Under the pieces are notes generated by a model. That model was given only the letters and a program-made list of their open reading frames with translations. It searched no databases and was not told where the DNA came from. A stretch of 64,000 nt of DNA. It comes from Daphnia carinata. Taxonomy: Eukaryota > Arthropoda > Branchiopoda > Diplostraca > Daphniidae. The position numbers and the translations under genes were made by a program. Shown here piece by piece: positions 39,101 through 51,100 of the stretch; within the stretch, counting starts at the first letter, position 1, and the number at the start of each line of letters is the position of its first letter. The stretch spans positions 5,223,803 through 5,287,802 of the forward strand of contig NC_081332.1 in the NCBI RefSeq assembly GCF_022539665.2, in the 5' to 3' direction.

Positions 39101-42100
39101 AACACTGTCCGTCCAGGCACTCGGCGTTGTTGACGCAGTCGAAATTGCCCTTGCAGTCGGTCGCGACGTCCACCTACGAAATTCAACAAAAAAAAAAAAC
39201 AATCTACCATTAGAATCCATGCGATATCAATCCCTTAAAAAAAAAAAAAGAAGAGAAACTGATAGAGGATGGCGGTTATATAACTTTCAAAAATCCCTTT
39301 CAAAAAAAAAATCTCTTCAATAAAGACAGAGATCGATGATTCCTTCTAAAAAAAAAAAACGTGTCAGTTAACAGTAAGACGGGAAATGCCACGTCACTGA
39401 GGGACCCCAAACATCTCACCATGAATCCTTTTTTTATGTAACCTCATTTCCCTTAGTGCGATTGATCCGCCATATAATCAACAAGCTATTAGGATATATG
39501 CAAGTTTTTTTTGTTTTTTTTTTAAGAGATAGCCGAAAACACACGTAACGGGTGTTTGACAGCTTGACAGACGAGTTTAAACAACAACAAAAAGGAGCTA
39601 CGCTGATGGTTTTTGATGAGTGAATATGGATATTAGGCGGTGTGAGGGAACAATGAGAAAAATCCTTCATCACCTGTTCGCATGCGACGTCCGGTGTAGG
39701 TTGGCCGGCATATCCTTGAGGGCAGCGACAATTGTAGCCGGGCACAGTGTTCTCGCAGATGGCCTGCTTACCACACGGACTTGCCAGCACGGCACACTCG
39801 TCAATGTCTAAAAAGAAGAAGGTAACACACACACATCGTCATTCATCTTAACTAGAAAAAACTCTCAGTCTAGTGTTATGACATTTATGGGCTATACGCC
39901 TTCCATGGCCGTAACGGATGGCCTACATACCTGAACATCCTCGGTAGGGGTCTCCAGTAAAGTCCTGGGAGCAGGAACAGCTGAAACTGCCTATGGTGTC
40001 GGTACAGGTCGCATTGGCGCCGCACGGTTTACCCAGGCACTCGTTGATGTCTGTATAGCCAGGGTGAAACACGTACACACAAAAGGGAAAGTTTTAGCAT
40101 AACGCTTATCTAACATACGTGTTGATTCCCACCGATGGAACGAAACGATAATGAAGGATGGGTTTTTTTTTTTTTTTTTTTTTTTTTAAGGTTACATTTA
40201 AAAAGAGAGCAAAGCTATAAATGGAAGGCTGGGATCGCCTTGAAACCGGGCAAAAGCAATTGAAACGCCGGGCCCGCAAATCCCTAGTTCCCGTAACGCA
40301 CTCGTTAATATGTAACCCAACAGCAAACGCCGAAGGCGAAGACGTTTCGTTGGTTTATCTAATTTTGGTTAGTTAAAAGCTCGTTAGTAATGAGATAAGC
40401 GGCGGTGTTAAACAGTTAACATTCAGTCTTTTTGCAGATAGAAAAAGACAGATTTAAAACAATAATAGCTGATGGGGGATGTTAAAAACATCCGCATTTT
40501 CCAAAAGACAGAAAATGATTATAAGATTAGAATGCGAAGGAGTTAACGAACTCCGCAACGCACGGAGTCTGTAATTACATTAGCGATGAATAGGAAGGAA
40601 AGAAAAAAAAAATGATGGTGGTAATGCCGTGACCGATTTGCTAAAATAATGGCGTAGCGTTTCAATGCGTGATGATGATCACCATCATTTTTTTTTTTGT
40701 TTTGTTTTTTAATATAGATGGGAAAGACTTAAGAATTAAAGAGAGAAAAAAATAAATAAATGTTTCAAGAACCTTGACAGGCAATTTTGGGGTCGCCCTT
40801 GAATCCTGGCGGGCACTGGCATCTAAAGGTTCCGGGCAGGTTATCGCAGATGGCGCTTCTTCCGCACACGGGAGTCGCCTTGACGCCGGGCGGCGGTGGT
40901 GCGCATTCGTCGACGTCAACGCAAGCCACTTTGGGGTCACCGGTGAAACCGGCCGGGCATGTGCATTTGTAACCGCCGTCCGTGTTCGTGCAGAGGCTTC
41001 CGGTGCCGCAGGCATTGCCAATTTCACATTCATCGATATCGGCGCACTGGATCGTGTTTAAAAAAAAAAAAAAAAAAAAATCCATTTCATTAATTGAAAT
41101 TCAAACAAGAGAATCGGATAAAAATGTTAATCTTACGCCATCGTAAGGGTTGCCTCCGTAGCCGTTGGGGCAGGTGCAGGTGTAGTTGCCTGGGGTATTC
41201 TGACAAAGGGCATTAAGGCCGCACGATCCAGGATTTTGGCACTCGTCAATGTCTGTATTTCGTTTCGAGATATAAGAACAAAAAAGAAAAACCGTTGGAA
41301 TGTTTTTAAAAAACAAAAAAAAACGAGACTTGCATAACAAATAAATGAAGACCTCAATTTCAATTGAAACGGCAAAACAGGAAAAAAAAATAATAAAAGC
41401 ATGAAACAAAACTTGTCGGCGCTCTTATTTTTATCGCTGAATCAAATAAAGAAAGAAGACAAGATGTTCAATAATGAGTATTTGGGCTTACCGAGACATT
41501 CCTTCTCTCCATCGCCTTGGAAACCGGGTTTGCATTTGCACGAATAGTGGGCCGGCAGGTTGCAGCACTCGGCGTTCTCCACGCACTTGGCCGCCAATGC
41601 CGGATCCTTGCACTCGTCGATATCTTTTAAAAAAAAAAAAAAAACGCATTTATTTCAATTAAACAAACGAAAATAAGGTGGCGAAAATTAAATTCATCAT
41701 ACGCAAATTGCGATTGCAATTTTTGAACATAAAAATATTGAAAAATAAAGTTTAGATTCTGCTGGTAACGATTCCGGTTTCGTCCGGAATGTACACCCCT
41801 ATCATGTAGATCAAACGAGCCCGGATAAAACCAGCTGGATCGTACATATTTCTCATTCTTTTTCTTTTTTTTTTTTTCTCTCGATTATTCTCCATGGTGT
41901 CAGACTTTCACATACGGAACTAGCACGCGCAAGCTCTTTTTTTTTTTTCCCTATACACACACGGGACACGAAAAAAAAAAGGCAGAAGAGAGGAAGAAAA
42001 AGGACGGGAACACCTATATAACACACATCTATGAAAAAGAAAAAGAGAGAGAGAGAGGTGAGTAGGAATAATGGAGAGAGAGGGGCTCTCAGACGTAGGG

Positions 42101-45100
42101 CGTTATGTAGAAAGTGGGTCAACACCGAGCCTCTTTTGCACCATATATGGTGGTCCGTTTTTTTTTGTTTTTTTTTTTTCTTTTTTGTGGCTTGGCTTCT
42201 TTGAATGCTCGCATAGTGGAATATTTTCTCCAGACAGACGCAAGAAAGAATGAAAGAAAAAAAAAAATTATAAACACTTGGAGTGTCCATCTCGGAGAGA
42301 GTTTGTGTGGCTTTCTATATGGCGTTATCTTTATTACAGAACGGACCCATTCACGAATTTCCGTTTAAAAAAAATTCATCAGTTGACGGGTACCACTAGG
42401 CATTTGAAAAAAGCCTCGAAAAAAAAAAAAAAAAAATTAAATTAGATTTTTTTTGGGGGGGAATTTTTCAGGAACTGGACACACACACAGCAAGTCCTTC
42501 GCCTCAATTCGGCCGATCTAACGTCCGGGAATGTTTTACGTTCTGGCGTTTGAGGCCTTCAAACGTAGGCGTTGTTGGACACGGGTCCGTTTCGAAACTG
42601 TACGTTAGATCATTTTCCGATACAAAAAGAAAAACAGAATTTTGTTCACATTTTTCTTTCGTGTGATTTGAGCGATTGCTTTTCACGAAAGTAAAAAAAA
42701 AAAAAAAAAATGTGGAGCTACGCCCCATTCAATGCGTCGCACGTACCGAAATTAACTTTTAAGACGCCACGTCATGCGAGACGAGAATCCTAATGAACAG
42801 CGCAAAAAAAAAAAAAAAAAAAAAAAAATATTAAGGTCACCATTATTCGCCCAGCCTGTTCTGCCAAAATTCACGCTAAAATGGAAAGTTTTCCGAGAAA
42901 GAATGGCTTTAAAAAGTAAAAATTACGAAAAAAAACATCGCGAAAAAAATAAATAAATAAAAAGGTCAAAATAAAAGAGGAAAATCCTTGAGCAATACTT
43001 TGATTTAACCCGAATTAAATATATACAACGTACGTGCGTCTTAAAGAGAAAAAAAAAAAGGAACTGTTTGGAGATCGAGTTTGTCTGATATAGTAGGACA
43101 AACGAAATGTTTTGTTACTTTAAAGAAAAACGAACAAAACAAAACAAAAAAAAAACCAGTCGAAAATGTGGAATGACCAAACAGTTTGAAAGAATTCAAA
43201 CGAAGAGTTCAACGTCTTTTGGTGCAATGCAGAGGGGGGAAAAAATAAGGTCGCACGCTTCTCGATCTCCTGTTACGTGATCATCGTGTACGACAACAAG
43301 TGTCAACTCGATTATCGAATGAATTTCGAAAAGGACCCCGAAAACGATGAAACGATGTGAAAGGCGTAGACAGCAAAAACAATCGACCTCTCAATTCAAC
43401 GAAACCAAACGGATTGCTCGCACCGGGGTCAATCGTGATTTTTTTTTTCCCGTTAACTTTTAACCACGAACATGCGGGTTTGCCCTTCCCTCATTTCGCT
43501 GCAACTTGCCGATAAGAGGAAAAAAATGTGCAAATTCACACGCATTCCCTCAAAACAAAACGTTAGAAAAAGAGACTACGATCCCCTTTCATTCATTCCT
43601 TTCCCTTTTTCTTTAATTGTTCGTCCATTTTGTTGACTCCATCAAAAAGAGATAAAAGCCAATACACACACACACACACACAGAAAGAAAAAAAAAGAGA
43701 TCGAAAGTGACGCAAGAATTCGAGCAAAAGAAGTTGAGGAAATTTAAAGAAAATAAAATAAAATTTTCAGAGCTGCAATTGTTTCATTGTTTTCATCACA
43801 CACCTTTTTTTTTTTCTGGGGATTTTCTTCTAGTGCAACAACCGGACATTCAACTCGTCAATTGCAGCAGGAGCCAAGAAAAAAAAAAATAAAAAATACA
43901 AGCGGAGGAGTACATCTATTCTATTTGCTATTTCTTTTCTTTTCACTCTCTTTCTTGATTGTCTGACGCTGGCGTATTCAGCACCTCTTGGCCACTCTCT
44001 CTCTCTCTCTATTCGCGTTTGTTCGTGCTTCTCAAGTTCATCGTGATTCTTTCGCATTTAAAAATAAAAATAAATTCCCTTTTTCTCTTTTCAGCTACTG
44101 CCTCCAGCCCAACAGCGATGTTATCCCCCCACCAACAACTTATTAATTCTTTATTTTTCGCTTAAAAGAAAAAGAAAGAATCTGAAAAATTATCCTTAAT
44201 GCTCTCTTGCTACATATCCCGCAATCTTGAATTATGAATTATTCAAGAGCTAAGTCTTTACACAAGAAAAAAAAAAAAAGAAGTTGCAAAGGAAGCTTGC
44301 CAACGACGAGCTAAACAAATGGGCAGATTCGAAAACCGGTTGTCACGGCGCTATCACCTCCGTTCGGGTTTTTCTTCAACAGTTCTTCTTTTTTTTTTTC
44401 CCCCCCAAAAAATCGCTTGCGGTGGATGACATGTTAAAACGAGAGTTCCAAAAAAAAAACCCTTTACGTCATACCTCAAGTGCAACGTCTTCTTATGTCC
44501 TTGTTGACCTTATCGTAAGAGCTCGGATATTATAGGCCCCTCGCTCGTTTGTATAGTAATCGAAAATTTCGTGGACCTTGGAGTGCGCAATCTGCGATGG
44601 AATTCAACGACGGAGAGGTCGTTGCTATGACTGAACATTGAAAGCCACAAACATCAACCCCGTCGAATCATTGTATACTTTTCGAGACGTGATTTTTTTT
44701 TGTTGGAAGCCTTTGCAACAAGGTGAAAAAAAAAAAAAAGAAAATCAAAAGTGATGGGAACGATCACGCAACACAACCGCCACGAAAAAAAAAAAATAAC
44801 AACATCGTGTGAATAGCGCCTATCCAATCTCGACTCCTTCTCGATTTCTCGCTAAATCGGATGATGCACCTAATTTCACTACCTGCCCCCTCGTATTCAC
44901 ACAAAGAGCAGCCGCTTCTTCATTGTTGTCGTCTCAAACCTTTTCTCCCTCCTCCCACCGCCTGTTTTAATTTTTATAACCCATCACCTTCGACAAGGTG
45001 GTCACATTTTGTTTTCCCCCAAAAAAAAAAAAAAAAAACTACGAAACTCAACGTAAAGCACGTAACCATCCCCTTTTTCAGGTGCGAGAGGCAGGATCTT

Positions 45101-48100
45101 GCTCAGGTGTGGTTCTCAGTGGCCTTCAATATTTAAAAAAAAAAAAATACGCTTTTAACGTACTACCTTCGCTGTGCGTTAGCGAAGGTCGACTGTCCCA
45201 TTCGGCGATGAGGAACAATTTTTTTTTTTTGAAAAAAAAATTGTTGCGTGTTGCCATTACGGTAACATTTCGTTTTCAAGCAAAAAATAAAAAGAGGAAC
45301 GAAAAAAAAAACTTAAATATTTAATTACAGAGAAGCGCAGCTTTTTGTGGAAGGCTGTAAACAAGGAATTGTCTATTGCTCTTTTTTTTTTTTTTACTTG
45401 TCCTGTCTGTGTGAACTTTCCCCCACCCCACTTTTTTTTGTGCCCATAACTTGATCGTTTCCGTCTTCCTACGCGAGTTCAAATTTCCCACAGTTACGCG
45501 ATTCTTCTTTTTTTCTTTTTCCAGCGCAAGGTAATCGAGGGAAGGGTCGTAACAGGTAACACACAAAGTTAAAAGACATCAGCCAAACTAAAAAAATGAA
45601 AAAAAAACAAACTCGACAAAAAGAGGGAGAGGAATATGACGATGGCCTTGCCGCCGGCCGCTTCATCGGACTCCCGCGGATGACACCTCGAGGGTATATA
45701 TATTTTGTACGTTGTAACATACCAGACACGCTGAAAACACGACGTGAAACGACGGCCAAATAAAAATGCGAAGAAGAACATTCCTGTAGCACACTCATCG
45801 ACTAATTTCAGAAATTTGAATATTCCTCCCAAAAACAGAAAACGAGAATTACGGTCGGCAAAAAATAAATAAAATTCCCAGAATTATTTCTCTGGCGCGA
45901 GGAATGAGAAAAAAAAAAAAGAACCGAAAGACTAAAATTGGCGAAAGATGGTGAAGGGTAAACAGCAACCCGTTGCTAGCCAATAGCAGCACAACACACG
46001 CTGCTAACGCAATCGGCCTTTTTTTTTTTGTTTTCAACAGTCTGGGAGAGAACGAGGAGGAAGAATAATCTTTAGACAAGTGGGGAGATTTCTTTCTCCC
46101 TTTCACATCTCTTTTCATCATTCCCTTTCCTAAAGATCGTTTTTTTTTTGTGTGTTCCCTACATGGTTTAAGAGATGCCTTATAAGGTTATGAAGGTCGT
46201 GAATGTGAGCCACGCCAATGAATCGAGGGAGAGCTGCAACGCTGTCGTGCTGGCACGGTAAAGTCAGGGAGGATTGTTTAAAGAAAATATAAAAATGGAA
46301 ACCTTAAATCGAACTAGGACGGGGCGGAAATATATACCTAGTTTAGCCTGTCCTACTGAGAAACAAACGCACGCCACCTTTTAAAAGAGTCCCCCTTTGT
46401 TTTTTTTTGTTTTTTTCCCTGTCGTGTTTTGTTCTGATTTCGATATAATTACAAGAACAGATAATTATACGAACCGGAACCCTTTTTTCGATTCGACGAA
46501 TAGAAAATTCGGGTAGCAACACCCATAATGCGTTTTTTTTTTTTTTTTACATCCTAACTGGTTTTCAGATATTTTTTGAAGAAATAGTTTTTAGTTGTCT
46601 TTTACCTGTGCAGGTGAAGCCGTCGCCTTCGTAGCCGGGGTAGCAGGTACAGGTGAAACTGCCCAGAGTGTTGGTACACTGGGCGAACACGTCACAAGGT
46701 CGATACTTGCACTCGTTCTCGTCTAAAAAAAGATAAAACAAGTGAGTCATCAACATTTCAAACGAAATGGGGGAAAAACCGTGATGATCATTTGCTAATA
46801 TTATCATTTTCAAGTGTATATTTAGACTTTTATTTACCTGGCGTCGAGCAGCCGCAGCCTCCGTAGCCGTCATTGCAATGGCATTCGTGATCGAGACAGG
46901 CGCCATTTTGGCAACGAGCACCTTCCGTCAAGACACAATCTCCTACACACACACAAAAGAAAAAGAAATTGTTGTCATTACTGATCTTCGAATGAATGAT
47001 ACCATGAGAGTTGCATTGATAACAAGGCAGCCCTCAAAACCTAAATAAAACAAGGCATTGAATTATGGATGAATGCCTTTTTCCTTTGTTTGCAGCTTCT
47101 TCTACGAACCCTATTGCTATCACGCACACGTGGGAGGATAGCCAAACACAATTATTATTCTAGTGACGAGACAGCTTCCGTGTGTTAGAATGACACCTGC
47201 TGCAGGGCACTAAACAATAAAAGCGTGAGCTGCCTCAACAATTAGCGAAAGTTTTGAAGTTTTCACGTGAACAAACTTGAATTTAATAGCGAAATTTAAT
47301 TGGGATGTGATCTTACTTCTGCACTTTACGGCGCCAAAACCTGCACTGAACTAAACTATCATAGGGATAGGCTTCTGAACATTACGGCGCCAAAACCTCA
47401 CTGAACTAAATTATCATGGGAATAGGCCTCAGCTGACGGATTAGCACATTTTAGAATAATTAATGACGTTGCCAAATTTATTAATTACAGTAATTAAATT
47501 TTTAGTTTTAATGAACAATATAATTTCTAAATTGTTGTTGCCACTAACCTACTCGTAAAATACCAAAAAAAAACAGGACGAAATTAATTAAAAAGAAAAC
47601 TAGGAGAAAATTAGCTAAATAATACAATCATCTCCACCACCAATTAAGCTCTTTCACGAAAAAAAAAAGTCGATGGAGCTCTTGATTACTATTACCTAAT
47701 AATTTCGTAAAAGATATATATATTTTTTTTTTCCCTAGTAGATAACGGCCGTAAAGAAAAGAGAAAATCCCGTCGAAAAAAAAAATGAGATATTCTTGAC
47801 ACACTTTTCCCTCCAACGAAAAACTACAAAGGAAAATGGGTGGATGGGCAGACGACGAGAAGAAAACATCTAAGGGCGAGTCGTCAATAAATATACAAGG
47901 TATCTCAATCCCACCTCATGGAACCGTTACGACTCGTCAAGCAGAAACAATGAAGAAAAATACATAAATCATTCGATTAAAAGTGACTTTTACCTGTGCA
48001 TTTGAGTTTGCCACGGTTCTCGTCCGAGCCGAGGAAACAGTCGGATATGCCGTCGCACAACTTTGAAATGTCGTAAAGCTGAAGGACGTCGGTTGACTCG

Positions 48101-51100
48101 TTCACCTGGCACCCGAAATAACCGTCGTCGAGGTGAAGGAAAAAGACTTCGGAACGTGGTCGCAAAACCGGTGCTCCCAAAGTTGCTCGTCCTCGACTCG
48201 CCGTAATGGGTTTCGTCAAATTCGAAGGTTTCGTCTGCTGTCGTACATTAGCTGCTGCTGGCAATTTCGCAGATGCGGCAACTACGGGCAATGGCGTCCG
48301 TACGGGAAGCAGAGGAGAGACAGGGCCGGTTAAAGGCACAGCTCTACCGCCACCTGGACCAGGTCCACTGCTTGGGCTCTTTCTACCATAATCGGCAGAA
48401 ATCTGTTACGAAAACAACAAAATGCAAATGGCATAAGATTAAGAAGAGCTTTTTATTGATTCCCCAACTCGACAAGTATTTCTATTTTATCACTCATATC
48501 TTTTAAAGGTGTGCATGCCCTTAGAAAGAACTTTCCAGGTCTTGAGAAAAGACTTTTTCTTGCTCTGCAGCACTAGGTTTAGTGATTTGTTGCTTAACCT
48601 GTGCCATACGTGGATTCAATGGAATTTCTATACACACTCACAAAACTCCCTTCTCCTTTTTAGATGTGGAAAGTGATTTCAGCGGGGGACGACGAATGCA
48701 ACCCCCTCAAAAACCCAGAAAATAGAAAACATTTTTGAGAGGGTTTGATGGCGTCAACCATTTTGGCACACGCGCACGTTGCGTGTGTCAGTGAAAGACC
48801 TGGAAACGGATGAACAAGTGACGGATTTTCGGTAAATTATCTGATAAAAACGAAAAGGCCAAAAGAACTAAAAACCACAGAATAAAAAAGCTCCCGGTTT
48901 ATTTGCTTTGTGTTTAGTTGTCCATCGAGTTTGGTGGCCGTGACGGATCGGCGAGCCCTTTTTAGCAATGGAAGAAACAGCAAGAAAGAAAAGAAAAACT
49001 TCCCAAAAAAACAAAAAAAAAACAACAGCAGTTGAGTGGTAACCCAAAACAACTCGATTATTCGTGTCCTTTTATTTTCTTTTTCTCGTATTTTTCTTTT
49101 TCTTCACAAAACTAGAACCATTTGCTTCAATGCCGACCCGCCATTTTTGTTTCGCCTTCTACGAGACTCACAAGAAGGTCCCCCACATTTTTGGCGTGAG
49201 AAAAAACCAGCAGAGAGAGTGGAAACTATGGAAAAATAAGATGATGGGTGATGCACATACGAATGTACACAAGAGCTAAGTATGCTTAGTGGCAGACGAG
49301 TCACGCTCGGCAGAACATTGTTCCAAGGTCTTTGTGAAGAATAAAAAAGAAACCCTCGCCTGGAAAATGAAGGAGAAAATGTGACCGACTTGAAATCACT
49401 GCGGTGATTCTCTCTTCGTTTCGTGTGTGTGCAATCGCACAACGAAATGCCATAAGTTGATACATTCGCGTTTTGCACGCCCGCGTCATCCCGCGGCAAA
49501 TGAGGGGCGGGGTCGCGACTTCTCAGCAGGAGAAAGTCTCGCTCCTACTTTTCCCTCTTTGCCCCCTGGTTACGAGTCTACGATGACGTCCTTGCTTAAC
49601 GAGTATCAAAGAAAAATCCGTGACTACCTTATCGGCCGCCAGGGTGCCGGCAGGGCGTAACCCCTTCAATTCGCTTTCTCTCCCCGTGTGTGTGTGTCTT
49701 TCACGCGTAAGTAACTAATCAACATAGTGCCCAAGTATAGAAGTTCTGTACAGAATAACAAGTTTTTCACGCAAACTTTACACACAAAAAAAGTGAGAGT
49801 TTGTTGAGGTGGTCATAATAACATCTAACCAAAAAAAAAAACCTTCTGTTTGTATTGACTATAGGTGGGAGTTTGTGTTGGACCAAGTCACGAGCTTTTT
49901 CGTGCTAATTTCGGACTCGGGAGTGCTGATCAGGTGATACGCCTCGATTTTTTTTTTCCCACCTTTTTGTTGTTCATCCGGTGTTGACCGACAGCTGTCA
50001 ACTTTCAAGTATAAAAAGCGACAAGTCTTTGTTAAAAATAACTTGGCATTTTTTTTTTTTTTATTTTCTTGCTTAATAAAAGAAAATTCTTTTACTAGAC
50101 GCGCACCGATGGACTTGCACGCAATATCATGGTTATTTTCTTCCGGTCAGCTGTTTGGGAACCGGGGACTCCTTCTGACAAGGTAAAGCCAATTTTTTTT
50201 TTTCTAACCGGAATGACACGTCCAACACACGCAAACAAACAGCAAGGACGTGGCTCTTTTTCGCATTAAACGTGTCACGTTTTTCTAAAGGAAATTGAGT
50301 TAGCATCGAAGTTACGATTGCTATTTGTTTGTTGCGAAATTGTTACCAGGGGGACGCTTGCAGCTGAATGTTTTGGCAAGCGTTATTTAAATTGATGCGT
50401 CATCCAATCTCCATGTTTGTTTCGAACAAACCAACTGCAAACGGTTTGCTGGGAATAATCATACATCTTGCATCATTATCTATTCGCCTTGACATTTTCC
50501 CCAGTTGAGCAAATGGGAAACAAAAGACAAATGACATCGTCTACGATAGGCTCGTCGGTCGTATCTTGATCGTTCAATCTTTCAAGGTCTACGCCCAGAC
50601 GCGAGCAATAGCCGTTCGTTATTGTCTGTTTTTCTCGAATATCATTACGTAGTCGTTTGTTACAGTTTCAAGTATTTTTCTTTTTTTTTTGGTTTCCCCG
50701 AAACACTCACGTTCTTCCCTCCCCCACCGCAATTTCGTTCATTTCTGCACTAGGAAAATGGTTCACACGAGCAAAAACAAAATGCTTACCTGTGTAATGA
50801 GGAGCAGCGTGAAAATGTATCGCAGCATGGCTTTATTGTAACCTAGAAAACAAAACAAAAAATAGATTTTTAAAACGGGGTCAAATTAAATGAGCACTAC
50901 GGTTAACACATTTCGCTTATTATACAAGACAGTGAAGGGAGGGGGCCTTGTATTTAACAACACAAAAACCCAATCATTTGTTTTCACGTGCAGACGCTCC
51001 GGCATGAAAGAACATTTTCAATTTATTCTCTCTGCATGGTGGCATTGGAACTAGGAATGCGGATAGATCATCACAAAAGAGGGGGATCGTATAGTATATA

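Noticed and set aside
41624-46605. Hidden EGF exons in the 5-kb intron
   Set aside because: I looked for ATCGACGAG/AACGAG-type exon starts next to AG acceptors on the minus strand and found none.
50008-50020. TATAAAAAG as a plus-strand promoter inside intron 2
   Set aside because: A single TATA-like string in AT-rich DNA, with no downstream open frame or initiator.
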